From Exiguobacterium aurantiacum DSM 6208 (GTDB taxonomy: Bacteria; Bacillota; Bacilli; Exiguobacteriales; Exiguobacteriaceae), in assembly GCF_000702585.1 (NCBI RefSeq), contig NZ_JNIQ01000001.1, positions 2,847,819 to 2,911,818 of the forward strand: a DNA stretch of 64,000 nucleotides. Direction: 5' to 3'. Of this stretch, positions 18,362 through 27,296 are shown one piece after another. The notes under the pieces are model-generated. The model did no database searches. It was not told the DNA's origin and saw nothing but the letters and a program-made list of their open reading frames with translations. The position numbers and the translations under genes are program-made. Every line of letters begins with the position of its first letter. Position 1 is the stretch's first letter.

Positions 18362-18596
18362 AAAGCGAGGGCATCGGCAACAAAGCCGACACCCTCGCTG
18401 GATGTTCCGTCTTTCTTAGCCGACTTGGAGCGCTCCATACGTAAATATGTATGGCAGTCTGACGGGTGTTTCCCGTCAGCCCAGCATGAAGTCACGGACA
18501 TGACTTCACACTTCGGCGATCTTGCCTTTCTGTAGTCTTCACCGTTGTCATCCTCGGACTACTTACTCATCAGCATCGCACCTCTACCTCATCGAT
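18362..18596 (-). ncRNA. Lysine riboswitch (L box) of the NhaC-family gene
   Basis: On the minus strand the aptamer shows the conserved blocks in order: GAGGTAGAGGTGCG, GAGTAAGTA, AAGGCAAGATCGCCGAAG, GCTGGGCTGACGGGAAAC, CAGACTGCC and ATGGAGCGCT (18420-18596). It is followed by an expression-platform terminator, AGCGAGGGTGTCGGC paired with GCCGATGCCCTCGCT (18364-18399), then TTGCG and seven T. Lysine binding should favour this terminator and switch the transporter off, which fits import. Confidence 0.93.
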
Positions 18597-18628
18597 AGCA
18601 CGAATATTCATTTAAAAGTTACGTCTAA

Positions 18629-18656
18629 ATTATCATAAGTGACCGTCACATATCAA
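18629..18656 (-). promoter_or_regulatory. Promoter of the riboswitch-controlled NhaC gene
   Basis: Minus strand TTGATA (18651-18656), 16-base spacer, GATAAT (18629-18634); transcription would begin about 25 bases before the aptamer. Confidence 0.65.
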
Positions 18657-18659
18657 CAA

Positions 18660-18938
18660 TTATTTTTCCTCGCGGACGATTTGTTTCAAGACAGCGAGTG
18701 CCTCTTTGTCGTCCGACTCGACCGCTTTAAAGAAATCACTGAAGAAATGATACAGCACGAACCGTTCGGCGTGCGATGACGTGTGGTCTTTGATCGTCAA
18801 TAGGATGAGTCGGCGCAAACGGCGTTTCGTCCGCGTCTCGTCAGGCAATTCTTCACATCGGTCTTGGAAGGCACGATATACAGAATTGATCAAATCCTCA
18901 TGTTCATCATACGACCGGTTGTAAGCAACTTGTTCCAT
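18660..18938 (-). CDS. Hypothetical 92-residue charged helical protein
   Basis: I do not recognise this protein. It is strongly charged and predicted mostly helical (HEDLINSVYRAFQDRCEELP, RTKRRLRRLILLTIKD, HFFSDFFKAVESDDKEALAV), with no signal peptide or membrane segment. AAGGGGGGAT lies 7 bases before the ATG, so it looks translated. It stops right at the promoter of the lysine riboswitch unit and shows no terminator in between, so some read-through into that unit is possible. Confidence 0.7.
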   Translation of the reverse strand: MEQVAYNRSYDEHEDLINSVYRAFQDRCEELPDETRTKRRLRRLILLTIKDHTSSHAERFVLYHFFSDFFKAVESDDKEALAVLKQIVREEK

Positions 18939-19055
18939 CTGTTATATCCCCCCTTTCAAATTGTACCGATGAAACTTGTTGTAACTATACCAACTTACCG
19001 GTGACCGTTCAATCGTTTCGGGCCGGTCTTAACAAAAATCATACGTTAGACCGAC

Positions 19056-20765
19056 TCACGCTTCGATAAATGAGAACGTCGTCACATCAAACAGTCCCAT
19101 ATCCGTCAACTTCAAGTCTGGAATGACAGGAAGTGCGAGGAACGACATCGTCAAATACGGGTTGAAGTGACGATACGCCCCGACGACGTCGAGGGCGTCG
19201 TTCAATTGCTCGAGGACTTCTGCGACTTCTCTATACGGACGTTTCGTCATGAGTCCGCCGATCTCGAGCGGCAAGACGGCGAGAACTTTCCCTTCTGAGA
19301 CCGCGACGACGCCGCCACCGACTTTCTCGAGCGTCTCGGCTGCGAGTAGCATGTCTTCCGGGCTGACGCCCGCGACGACGAGGTTGTGGCTGTCATGCGC
19401 CACCGTCGCGGCGAGCGCTCCTCGTTTCAACCCAAAGCCGGTCACTGGTGCAAGTGCCATATGTCCCGTCCCATGGTGCCGTTCGATGACCGCGAGCGTC
19501 GCGATGTCCTGGGCGATGTCCGCGCCAGATTCGTCTGGGGTGAAGACGAGCCGTTCCCGCTTCGTCAACAGACTGTTCGGCAACACTTGAATCACGTCGA
19601 CGGCCTCTTCCTTGACCGGCAAACGGAACGAATCCGCGGTCAAGGCTGGAAGTTTAAGTTCCCCTTTCATCGGTTTCGGCACTTCGATCCCTGTGGCTTC
19701 GAACGTGGCGTTTCCTTCTTCAACTACAAGTTCGCCGTTCACGTAAACTGTTTCGATTTTAACCGATTGGACGTCTGACAAGATGACGAAGTTCGCTCGC
19801 TTGCCTGGTGCGATGGCACCCACATCTTTCAATCCATACGCTTCGGCCGCGTGAAGACTGGCAATCGCGTATGCCGTCTCCGGTTTGACCCCTTGCTTGA
19901 TGGCCATACGAATGTTGTAGTCAATCCCGCCTTCTGCGACGAGGTCATCTAAGTGCTTGTCATCCGTACAGAACAAGAAGCGATGCGCGTTGCTCTCGGT
20001 GATGGCCCGACTCACTTGTTCAACGTTTCGCGCCACCGACCCTTCTCGGATTTGAACGTAAAAGCCGCGACGGACTCGCTCGAGCGCCTCTTCCGCTGTC
20101 GTGCATTCGTGGTCTGTCATGATGCCCGCTGTGCGGTACACGTTCAACTGGTCCGGACCAAGCCCAGAGGCGTGCCCGTCCACGACTTTTCCGGCATGCT
20201 CGGTTTGGGCGATTTTCTGAAGCATATCTTCACTGCCGGCCTCAACGGACGGATAATCCATCACTTCTCCAAGACCGTGTACGCCCGGGTCGCCTAAAAA
20301 CGGTGCCAAATCCTCCGCATATAGTTTTGCCCCGGCGTGTTCAAACGGTGTCGCCGGCACGCAGCTCGGTAGCATCATCCGGACGTCGAGCGGGAGCCCT
20401 TTCGCGTCGGCGAGCATATATTCAATACCGAGTGCCCCGTTCACGTTCGCGATCTCATGCGGATCGGCGATGACCGTCGCCACACCGAGCGGAAGGACGG
20501 CTTTCGCGAACTCGTGCGGCGGAACCATCGACGACTCGATATGGACGTGTGAATCGATGAACGTCGGCGCGAGCGTCCACGACGGGTCATGGTATTCCGT
20601 CTCCCCTTCGTAGCCTTCCCCGATGGCCACAATGTATCCTGCGTCGATGGCCACATCGGCGCGAATCGTCTCCCGACTATACACGTCGATGACCGCCACA
20701 TCTTTAAAGACGACCGCTGCTTTCTTTTTCTTGGCGGCGATGTCAATCAAATGTTGTTTTTCCAT
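19056..20765 (-). CDS. ade: Adenine deaminase
   Basis: 569 residues of the Ade/AdeC family (amidohydrolase), converting adenine to hypoxanthine and ammonia. Seen: the metal-binding DSHVHIESSMV, ADPHEIANV, GEVMDYP, DGHASGL, CTDDKH and the C-terminal VAHDSHNLVVAG, all diagnostic of true adenine deaminase. ATG 20765 follows AGAGGAGA by 7 bases; the frame start at 20786 has no site. It is monocistronic. A related but divergent protein (YerA type) lies at 57.7-59.5 kb. Confidence 0.93.
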   Translation of the reverse strand: MEKQHLIDIAAKKKKAAVVFKDVAVIDVYSRETIRADVAIDAGYIVAIGEGYEGETEYHDPSWTLAPTFIDSHVHIESSMVPPHEFAKAVLPLGVATVIADPHEIANVNGALGIEYMLADAKGLPLDVRMMLPSCVPATPFEHAGAKLYAEDLAPFLGDPGVHGLGEVMDYPSVEAGSEDMLQKIAQTEHAGKVVDGHASGLGPDQLNVYRTAGIMTDHECTTAEEALERVRRGFYVQIREGSVARNVEQVSRAITESNAHRFLFCTDDKHLDDLVAEGGIDYNIRMAIKQGVKPETAYAIASLHAAEAYGLKDVGAIAPGKRANFVILSDVQSVKIETVYVNGELVVEEGNATFEATGIEVPKPMKGELKLPALTADSFRLPVKEEAVDVIQVLPNSLLTKRERLVFTPDESGADIAQDIATLAVIERHHGTGHMALAPVTGFGLKRGALAATVAHDSHNLVVAGVSPEDMLLAAETLEKVGGGVVAVSEGKVLAVLPLEIGGLMTKRPYREVAEVLEQLNDALDVVGAYRHFNPYLTMSFLALPVIPDLKLTDMGLFDVTTFSFIEA

Positions 20766-20885
20766 CTGTGTGTCTCCTCTTTTCAACGTATTTTATCTAT
20801 CTTAACAAGAAAAATCTTTTCGGCGCAATTTCTTTTTGAAGTTGTGCGACAATAAGAGCATATCTGTTTGAAAGGGGTTACACAT

Positions 20886-21422
20886 ATGCAATATCAATTA
20901 GGCGAACTCATACCAAAAGTCGACGAGACGGTGTTCATCGCTCCAGGGGCCCATGTCATCGGAGACGTCACAATCGGCGAGCATTCTGGGGTCTGGTTCA
21001 ATACGGTCATCCGCGGAGATGAAGGGCCGATTCAAATCGGTTCGTATGTCAACATTCAGGACGGGTCGATGGTCCACCAATACGAAGGATCACCGACAAT
21101 CATCCATGATCGCGTCTCGATCGGACATATGGCGATGATTCATGGTTGTGAGATTGAAGAAGGCTGTCTGATCGGGATGCATGCGACCGTGCTCGATGGG
21201 GCGAAGGTCGGGAAAGGGTCGTTCGTCGCCGCCGGCGCGCTCGTCACGCCGAACATGCAAATTCCAGAAGGGGTCATGGTCATGGGTGTCCCGGCCAAAG
21301 TCGTCCGTCCGCTGAATGACGAAGATCGTTTCATCATGGAACGGACCGTCAACAAGTACGCCAAACGGGCAGAACAATACCGCAAGACGTGTAAAGTACT
21401 CGCCGCCACAGAAAGTTTGTGA
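20886..21422 (+). CDS. Gamma-carbonic-anhydrase-like hexapeptide-repeat protein (YtoA/YrdA type)
   Basis: 178 residues forming a left-handed beta helix (IGDVTIGEHSGVWFN, IGSYVNIQDG and similar hexapeptide turns) plus a C-terminal helix. The metal ligands of gamma carbonic anhydrases are present as the His in DGSMVHQ and the two His in SIGHMAMIHGC. Members bind zinc or iron as trimers; many show no anhydrase activity, so catalysis is uncertain. AAAGGGG precedes ATG 20886. No hairpin terminator follows; a cre site overlaps its stop. Confidence 0.85.
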   Translation: MQYQLGELIPKVDETVFIAPGAHVIGDVTIGEHSGVWFNTVIRGDEGPIQIGSYVNIQDGSMVHQYEGSPTIIHDRVSIGHMAMIHGCEIEEGCLIGMHATVLDGAKVGKGSFVAAGALVTPNMQIPEGVMVMGVPAKVVRPLNDEDRFIMERTVNKYAKRAEQYRKTCKVLAATESL

Positions 21423-21433
21423 AAGCGTTTACA
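21420..21433. promoter_or_regulatory. Candidate CcpA cre site
   Basis: TGAAAGCGTTTACA fits the cre consensus at every defined position. It lies about 65 bases before a -10-like TATACT (21485-21490) that precedes the small ORF at 21532, so it could act on that unit. Confidence 0.6.
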
Positions 21434-21531
21434 AGATTCATAAATTGTTAACGATTATCCCGATTTTTCTTCATGTTTCCCTTGTATACTGAGGATGTAG
21501 TCAAGCCGACGTGTCGAAAGGGGCCAATTGT

Positions 21532-21711
21532 ATGCATCTCAACCACGCGCAATTCATGTTAGACTTGTACGCTTCGTCCATCAACCCAAGCTATTGCCTT
21601 CATGTCGAGGATTCGTTCGACGATACGCTACAAGGCGCACATCGAGAGGTTTGGGAACGGATACAATCGGATAATAGTATAGAGGAAGAAATCAAAACCG
21701 GGGGAACGTGA
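21532..21711 (+). CDS. Hypothetical 59-residue protein
   Basis: Not recognised. It starts MHLNHAQFMLDLYASS and ends in an acidic tail; there is no membrane segment, and a single Cys (SYCLHV). AAAGGGG lies 8 bases before ATG 21532, with a possible -10 TATACT at 21485-21490, so it looks expressed. It is followed after 5 bases by a 17-codon ORF and then a strong terminator, forming a tiny unit of its own. Confidence 0.6.
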   Translation: MHLNHAQFMLDLYASSINPSYCLHVEDSFDDTLQGAHREVWERIQSDNSIEEEIKTGGT

Positions 21712-21716
21712 TCATA

Positions 21717-21770
21717 ATGATTCCAACTAATGTCATTCAAGACTGGCTCGCAAATAAATTAAAAAAATAA
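21717..21770 (+). CDS. Possible 17-residue micro-ORF
   Basis: ATG 21717 to TAA 21770 encodes MIPTNVIQDWLANKLKK, an amphipathic, basic-ended peptide. A GGGGGA stretch lies about 11 bases upstream. It sits between the 59-residue gene and its terminator. Translation is plausible but unproven, and the ORF could be chance. Confidence 0.35.
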   Translation: MIPTNVIQDWLANKLKK

Positions 21771-21782
21771 CTCGCATACATC

Positions 21783-21824
21783 AAAAGCTCGAGCGTAGAC
21801 ACTTGTCCTCGCTCGAGCTTTTAT
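21783..21824. terminator. Bidirectional terminator
   Basis: AAAAGCTCGAGCG pairs perfectly with CGCTCGAGCTTTT; T runs on both strands serve the small ORFs and the nitroreductase gene. Confidence 0.88.
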
Positions 21825-22376
21825 TTATTCAAAAATTGTGAGGCAGCTGTCAATCGACTGACGACGTTTTGTCGGCGGCACGTCCTCGAATCGCCCGAGT
21901 TGGAGTAGCCCGACGAACGTCTCCCCTTCCGCCCCGATCATGTCTTGCAGGCGAGCGTCTTCAAAGATACCGCCCGTCCGCCAGACGAGACCGATGTCTC
22001 GCTCACTACAAAGCAGATGGAAGTTTTGGATGAACGTCGCGGTCGCGAGCAACGCATCTTTCTTGTCTTTCTCCGTCTCGAACGGCTTTGTCGTCACGTA
22101 GATGCAGGCAGCGGCATTCCGAATCCGCCCGGCAATCTTTTCCCGCTTCGCCTCAGCACCGTCGGCAAAAGCCGGTTCGAGCGCGTCTAACAACACGTCT
22201 TTCCCGTCCCCGTTGAACAAGTAGACGTTCCATGGTTCGACTTTGTTATGAAACGGCGCTTGATGGGCCGATGTCAATAGTTCATACAACTCGGCCGTGT
22301 CGAGCGCACCTTCCGTGAACATGCGAATCGTCCGCCGCGATTCGATCAACTGTTGTCCTGCCGTCTTTTCTATCAT
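21825..22376 (-). CDS. Nitroreductase family protein
   Basis: 183 residues, FMN-dependent nitroreductase fold. The start ESRRTIRMF is the usual FMN phosphate-binding motif, followed by SAHQAPFHNKVEPWNVYLF (flavin loop), and GLVWRTGGIF and VGLLQLGRF near the end match the family. The substrate is unknown; members reduce nitro compounds, quinones or flavins with NAD(P)H. ATG 22376 follows GAGGGGG by 7-8 bases; the frame extends further up without a site. Confidence 0.85.
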   Translation of the reverse strand: MIEKTAGQQLIESRRTIRMFTEGALDTAELYELLTSAHQAPFHNKVEPWNVYLFNGDGKDVLLDALEPAFADGAEAKREKIAGRIRNAAACIYVTTKPFETEKDKKDALLATATFIQNFHLLCSERDIGLVWRTGGIFEDARLQDMIGAEGETFVGLLQLGRFEDVPPTKRRQSIDSCLTIFE

Positions 22377-22561
22377 GTCAATTCCCCCTCTACTATCTGT
22401 TTCATCATAATTAAAAATCGTTCTCACGTGTAGCGATTTGACTGAAATTGAAGGGAACCTGATGGCGACTTACCTAGTATATAGTAGTGAATCGCTTTCC
22501 CGTTCTATTGGTTGAAGCACCTGTCATGTTCGAAGAGGAAACAGATAAGGAGAGGATCATC

Positions 22562-23176
22562 ATGACCGCACGTTTCAAATCATTGCTATTGTGTACGCTC
22601 TCGCTCGTCATCTTCACAACAGCATGTCAGTCCGCGGCATCGCCACACGAAACAATTCAAATGAAAAGTGAAGAAGAACAGCGCCAAATCGTAGACAATT
22701 TCACGTTCGACGACTATAAGAAACTGTTTGATGACGTGATCATCGAAGCAAACCAGTTCGACGTCGAGGAGCCGTTACGGAAGTGGGTCATTCGGACGTT
22801 GGCAGAAGAGAAGCTGTACTATGAAACCGACTTAACAGACGCGCAAGTCATCGCACTCTCGACTGAAGCGATGGAACAAGATGTTTCATGGAAGACGGTC
22901 GCAAGAGAGACGTACAACATTCACGTAACCGAAGACGAGATTGACCGTTTCATTCAACAAGGACCGGACCAAAGTGATTTGCCGATTCATCTCGCCTACG
23001 CGAGCGCCCTTGGTTTATCCCTTCAAGAGTTGAATCATCGGTTTGACCGAGACCTTTATGAAAAGAATACGATTTGGTTACGTCTAATCCCGGTGTTAGA
23101 AAAGAAATACGGTACGACGGACAACAACAAACTTGTGGAACGATATGAAGCAGAAGTCAACGCACAACTCGATTAA
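22562..23176 (+). CDS. Hypothetical lipoprotein
   Basis: 204 residues. The N-terminus is a lipoprotein signal (KSLLLCTLSLVIFTTACQ) with the lipidated Cys at about residue 21. The remainder is helical and acidic with no domain I can name; the middle (LTDAQVIALSTEAMEQ, YNIHVTEDEIDRFIQQGP) vaguely recalls the helical chaperone part of SurA-like proteins, but no PPIase domain follows. AAGGAG lies 9 bases before ATG 22562. It stands alone before a strong terminator. Confidence 0.7.
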   Translation: MTARFKSLLLCTLSLVIFTTACQSAASPHETIQMKSEEEQRQIVDNFTFDDYKKLFDDVIIEANQFDVEEPLRKWVIRTLAEEKLYYETDLTDAQVIALSTEAMEQDVSWKTVARETYNIHVTEDEIDRFIQQGPDQSDLPIHLAYASALGLSLQELNHRFDRDLYEKNTIWLRLIPVLEKKYGTTDNNKLVERYEAEVNAQLD

Positions 23177-23198
23177 CCTGCCAACTAACGGTTCACCC

Positions 23199-23236
23199 GA
23201 AAAAGGGATTCAGTCATGCGACTGAATCCCTTTTCT
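23199..23236. terminator. Bidirectional terminator at the end of the lysine operon
   Basis: AAAAGGGATTCAGTC pairs perfectly with GACTGAATCCCTTTT and has T runs on both strands. Confidence 0.92.
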
Positions 23237-23252
23237 TTATTCGCCTACACCA

Positions 23253-24545
23253 TTATGTCGATTGACCGACCACTTCACAAGCGACCAAGTCTTCGAGCGT
23301 CTGTCTGCGAACGACGAGACGATGTGTCCCGTCTTTCACGAAGACGACGGCCGGACGAAGCATTTGGTTGTAGTTGCTCGCCATCGAGAAGTTATACGCC
23401 CCCGTCGCTTTGACGAGAAGCAGATCGCCCGCCTCGACCGGCGGGATGAGTGAACGGTTCGCGATGATGTCCCCCGACTCACAGCACGCCCCGACGATTT
23501 TCGCTTCGAGCGTCTTTTCTTCATTCATCCGTGTCGCTGCGATGACGTCGTACTCGGCGTCATAGAGGGCAGGACGAATGTTGTCCGTCATCCCGCCATC
23601 GACCGAGACATACGTGCGGACACCGCTCACTTCCTTCACCGTACCGACCTCATAAAGCGTCGCCCCGGCGTTCGCGACGAGCCAACGTCCCGGCTCGATC
23701 CCGATTTTCGGGAGCGGCAATCCGAAGCGGTTCACTTCCGCGATGAGCGTATCCATCACTTGCGTCATCGTGTCGGCAAAGTCGAGCGGATCGTCCGACT
23801 CGAGATAGGCGACGCCAAAGCCGCCCCCGATGTTCAAGACGTCGGCTGTGAAGCCTGTCTGTTGACGAATCGTCTCGATGAAGTTGACCATCGTCTTGAC
23901 CGTATTGATGAACAGCGTCGGCTCTTGAATCTGTGACCCGACGTGGCAATGGATACCTTGTAAGCGGAGTCGTTCCGCCGCAAGTGTCGCCCGGACCGCT
24001 TCGAGATATGTCTCGTCATGCGTCGGGAAACCGAACTTCGTATCGACCCCACCCGTCTGAATCGCTTCATGGGCGCCTCCGACAACTTGTGGAACGATGC
24101 GGAGCAAGACATCGACGTCGACGTCATGTTCGACGGCGAGGCCGGATAACAGCCCGATTTCACGCATGTTGTCGATCGTGAAATGAGTGATTCCGTTCTC
24201 AAGGGCGAACGCGATGTCTTGGACCGTCTTGTTCGACCCGTGGACGTGAATCCGGTCGGCCGGTACACCGGCGTGCAAGGCGACGAACATCTCGCCGCGC
24301 GAGACGACATCGATACTGAGACCGGACGCCATGACTTTCTCATAGACGGCCGCGACCGACATCGCTTTCGACGCGTAGAGCGCGTACGTGTTCGGATACT
24401 TGTCTAAAAAGGCGCTCCGGACGAGGCCGAGACGGCTCTCGAGCTCCGGCTCGCTCATGATATAGAGCGGCGTCCCATACGTCGCTTGAAGTTCACGGAC
24501 GGACACGCCCTCGATCATACAAACTGATTGGTTGGTGGTGTACAT
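23253..24545 (-). CDS. lysA: Diaminopimelate decarboxylase
   Basis: 430 residues, a fold-type III PLP enzyme that converts meso-diaminopimelate to lysine, the last step of the pathway. Seen: the PLP lysine in ALYASKAMSV, HVHGSNK, HCHVGSQI, LNIGGGFGV, EPGRWLVANAG, CCESGD and YNFSMASNYN. ATG 24545 was chosen for the AAGGAGG 6 bases before it. Its start overlaps the end of the upstream racemase gene by 31 bases, so translation is probably coupled. It is the last gene of the lysC-to-lysA operon. Confidence 0.95.
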   Translation of the reverse strand: MYTTNQSVCMIEGVSVRELQATYGTPLYIMSEPELESRLGLVRSAFLDKYPNTYALYASKAMSVAAVYEKVMASGLSIDVVSRGEMFVALHAGVPADRIHVHGSNKTVQDIAFALENGITHFTIDNMREIGLLSGLAVEHDVDVDVLLRIVPQVVGGAHEAIQTGGVDTKFGFPTHDETYLEAVRATLAAERLRLQGIHCHVGSQIQEPTLFINTVKTMVNFIETIRQQTGFTADVLNIGGGFGVAYLESDDPLDFADTMTQVMDTLIAEVNRFGLPLPKIGIEPGRWLVANAGATLYEVGTVKEVSGVRTYVSVDGGMTDNIRPALYDAEYDVIAATRMNEEKTLEAKIVGACCESGDIIANRSLIPPVEAGDLLLVKATGAYNFSMASNYNQMLRPAVVFVKDGTHRLVVRRQTLEDLVACEVVGQST

Positions 24546-25603
24546 ACATTTCCTCCTTCGAAGCGATGCGGGACACGCCATGAGCGTGCGCATAGTTGTT
24601 CTGAATTGTTGGCGTGACCGGTACGCGTCACGTCATCAATTTTTGTCGTGTTGCCATATAACTCGACCACGTCCCCGACTTGAACGGTCTCATCGACGCG
24701 GAGGAAGCTGTGGCTCATGAAAATGTTACTGATGAACGGGAACGCCCGATCGTTAATATGGGCCGGCAAATGCCGCCGTGCGCGCATCAAGCCATCGCCG
24801 TAACCGACTGACAGGACAGCGATCCGTTCTTGCGCCGGTGCCGTATAACCTGTGCCGTAACCGACGTGAGCGCCCGCTTCGATCTGATGCACCGCGATGA
24901 CTTCTGTCTCCCAACGGAACGCCGGGACGAGCCATTCGACCGGTTCGACCGACGAATAGCCGTACAAAAAGATCCCGACCCGCACGTGCGTGCAATGCGC
25001 AAGACGAGCGTCCGCTTGTAGCGTCGCCGCGCTGTTCGCCGCATGCACGACTTCGAACGCATGCCGCTCGATGAGCCGCGTCGACCAGTCGGCGAACCGC
25101 TCCACTTGGATACTATGCTCGATTTCCGCGTTATCGGCATCGGCGAGCGGGAAGTGCGTGCATAACCCGACGAGGTCGAGTCCTTCATCTTGGCAAAATG
25201 CGACGATGGCAAGTGCCTCCTCGAACGTCTTGGCACCAAAACGGTTCATGCCGACATCTAATTTCAAATGGAGCCGGACCCCGTCCAATTGACTGCGCTG
25301 AGCGACTAACCAATCGTACGATCCGATGGCGACATCGAGTTTCTGTTCTTGGACATCTTGCCATTCATAAACAGGGTTCATGACGAGGACGCGGGCGTCC
25401 GGCGCATACGTCCGAACTTCCCTCGCCTCTTCAAGCGTCGTCACCATGAAGTGACGCACCCCTTCTTCGTACAGTGTCGTCACAACTGGCTCCATCCCTA
25501 AGTTATAGGCGTTGTTTTTCACGACGGCGAACACCGGGCGGCCGAGCGTCTCGATCCGACGTTTGTTCTCACGAATCGCGTTTAGGTCAATTGTGACTCC
25601 CAT
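24515..25603 (-). CDS. alr: Alanine racemase-like PLP enzyme of the lysine cluster (Alr2 type)
   Basis: 362 residues. The PLP lysine lies in FAVVKNNAYNLG (canonical AVVKANAYGHG), the DVGMNRFG and THFPLAD loops follow, the catalytic Tyr region is GAHVGYGTGY, and the C-terminal domain ends with SWRVPHRF. An alr paralogue directly before lysA is known from the Staphylococcus dap operon (alr2). It could supply D-alanine for peptidoglycan next to DAP synthesis, or act on another amino acid; the altered Lys-motif makes substrate uncertain. AAAGGAG lies 7 bases before the ATG, and 12 bases separate it from the aminotransferase upstream. Confidence 0.85.
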   Translation of the reverse strand: MGVTIDLNAIRENKRRIETLGRPVFAVVKNNAYNLGMEPVVTTLYEEGVRHFMVTTLEEAREVRTYAPDARVLVMNPVYEWQDVQEQKLDVAIGSYDWLVAQRSQLDGVRLHLKLDVGMNRFGAKTFEEALAIVAFCQDEGLDLVGLCTHFPLADADNAEIEHSIQVERFADWSTRLIERHAFEVVHAANSAATLQADARLAHCTHVRVGIFLYGYSSVEPVEWLVPAFRWETEVIAVHQIEAGAHVGYGTGYTAPAQERIAVLSVGYGDGLMRARRHLPAHINDRAFPFISNIFMSHSFLRVDETVQVGDVVELYGNTTKIDDVTRTGHANNSEQLCARSWRVPHRFEGGNVCTPPTNQFV

Positions 25604-25615
25604 ACAAAAACTCCT

Positions 25616-26542
25616 TTATTCTTTGACTGCTGCTTTGACGAATGTGATCCAATCGCGATGGTTTTCGATTTTCCCGGTCACGGCTTCACGGTAACGTGTG
25701 AGCATGTTCGTTGCGACCGTCTGAACCCCACCGCCGATCGAGATGTTGTCGACTTCGATGACACTTGTCACTTCAGCCGCCGTACCCGTCAAGAAGATTT
25801 CATCTGCTACATATAGTTCGTCACGACCGATGTGGCGTTCGATCACGTCAAACCCGTCTTCACGGGCAAGTTCGATCACCGTTTGACGCGTGATGCCGTC
25901 GAGCACCGAACAGTCGAGTGACGGTGTGAAGATTTTTTTACCTTTGACGAGGAAGATGTTGGCGACGCTCGCCTCGCTGACGTTTCCGTTCATGTCGAGG
26001 GCGATCGCTTCATCGTATCCGTCGCGCACCGCTTCGCCTTTAAGCAACTGCGAGTTCATATAGTTTGCTGCCGCTTTCGCCTGCATCGGCATCATCGTCG
26101 AAGAGACGCGGCGATATGACGCGACTTTCGCCCGGATACCGACCGTTTTGCTGAAATATTCACCGAGCGGCCAGCATGAGATGGCGACGTGTACTTTTGT
26201 TTCCGCAGTCGGCATGAGTGCCTGCCAAGGTGTGCCGAGGAAAACGAATGGACGGATGTAACAAGCTTCAAACCCGTTGCGTTCAATCAATTCGATTGTC
26301 GCTTGCTCGAGCTCGTCGACCGTGTACGGCAAATCTACGTGATAGTAGGCGCATGAGCGTACGAGGCGCTCCAAATGTTCGCGGAGACGGAAGATGGCCG
26401 GACCTTCCTCTGTGTGATAGGCTCGGATTCCTTCGAAGAACCCGCTCCCGTAATGAATCGCGTGCGTCATGATGCTCGTATTCGCATCCGTCGGCTCGAT
26501 CCAAGCCCCGTCTTTCCACATCCATTGTCCATACTGTTCCAT
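25616..26542 (-). CDS. Class IV (branched-chain type) aminotransferase inside the lysine operon
   Basis: 308 residues, the usual IlvE length. Seen: HYGSGFFEGIRAY, YIRPFVFLG, the PLP lysine in MQAKAAANYMNSQ, GYDEAIALDMNGNVSEASVA and LTGTAAEVT. Sequence alone says branched-chain or related aminotransferase; the Glu-Gly-x-Gly-Glu segment of IlvE is replaced by EASVANIF. Its place, between dapH and alr in a diaminopimelate operon, raises the possibility that it transaminates N-acetyl-2-amino-6-oxopimelate, a step for which no other gene appears in this cluster. This is inference. GGGAGAG precedes the ATG. Confidence 0.85.
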   Translation of the reverse strand: MEQYGQWMWKDGAWIEPTDANTSIMTHAIHYGSGFFEGIRAYHTEEGPAIFRLREHLERLVRSCAYYHVDLPYTVDELEQATIELIERNGFEACYIRPFVFLGTPWQALMPTAETKVHVAISCWPLGEYFSKTVGIRAKVASYRRVSSTMMPMQAKAAANYMNSQLLKGEAVRDGYDEAIALDMNGNVSEASVANIFLVKGKKIFTPSLDCSVLDGITRQTVIELAREDGFDVIERHIGRDELYVADEIFLTGTAAEVTSVIEVDNISIGGGVQTVATNMLTRYREAVTGKIENHRDWITFVKAAVKE

Positions 26543-26588
26543 AGTTCAACTCTCCCATTCATTTTTGATATTTTCTGTCTATTATACG

Positions 26589-27296
26589 TTAGAGAGAGCG
26601 TAAGTCATCAACAAGTTGTGTTTTTTCTGCAGTTTTTTCATCTTTTTGCTTAATGATGCGGGCCGGTGTACCAGCAACGACGACGCCAGGCGGTACGTCT
26701 TGTGTGACGACACTTCCTGCCGCGACGACTGCGTTTTCTCCGACACGGACGCCTTCCAAGATGACGGCGTTCGCACCGATCATGACACCGTCTTCGATGA
26801 TGACCGGATCTTTTGAAGGTGGCTCAAGGACACCTGCGACAACCGCGCCGGCTCCGAGGTGGACGTTTTTCCCGAGTGTTCCGCGGGCGCCGATGACAGC
26901 GTTCATGTCGACCATCGATCCGTCACCGATGACGGCTCCGATGTTGATGACCGCCCCCATCATGACGACGGCGTTGTTCCCGATTTGGACGTGGTCCCGG
27001 ATGAACGAGCCTGGCTCGATCCGTGCGTTCAATTTCGTCGTGTCGAGCATCGGCACGGCACTGTTGCGACGATCAAACTCGACGTGTGAGTCCGTGATGA
27101 CCGCTGCGTTCGCTTCTAGGAATGCGGCGGCACGTTCTGCTGTCGTCAAGAACAGTTTCGACTCGTCTGATCCGAACGCTTTCGCGTCCTCGATTGTGAG
27201 ACCGGCCAATTGGCCGTTGACGTATAGTTTGACTGGCGTTTCTTTCTTGGCATCTTTAATGTATTGCGCGATTTCATAAGCGTTTGTGAGTAACAT
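26589..27296 (-). CDS. dapH: Tetrahydrodipicolinate N-acetyltransferase
   Basis: 235 residues: an N-terminal alpha-helical domain and a left-handed beta helix of hexapeptide repeats ([40 protein letters not shown]). It acetylates tetrahydrodipicolinate and so commits this organism to the acetylase branch of DAP synthesis (named dapD in Staphylococcus, dapH in Bacillus). The ATG follows GAGGAGG by 7 bases and lies 23 bases inside the end of dapB. Confidence 0.95.
   Translation of the reverse strand: MLLTNAYEIAQYIKDAKKETPVKLYVNGQLAGLTIEDAKAFGSDESKLFLTTAERAAAFLEANAAVITDSHVEFDRRNSAVPMLDTTKLNARIEPGSFIRDHVQIGNNAVVMMGAVINIGAVIGDGSMVDMNAVIGARGTLGKNVHLGAGAVVAGVLEPPSKDPVIIEDGVMIGANAVILEGVRVGENAVVAAGSVVTQDVPPGVVVAGTPARIIKQKDEKTAEKTQLVDDLRSL

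Noticed and set aside
18307..18501. A 65-codon in-frame extension of the NhaC-family gene
   Set aside because: It also lies across the lysine riboswitch; GAGGAGG and the conserved start are at 18306.
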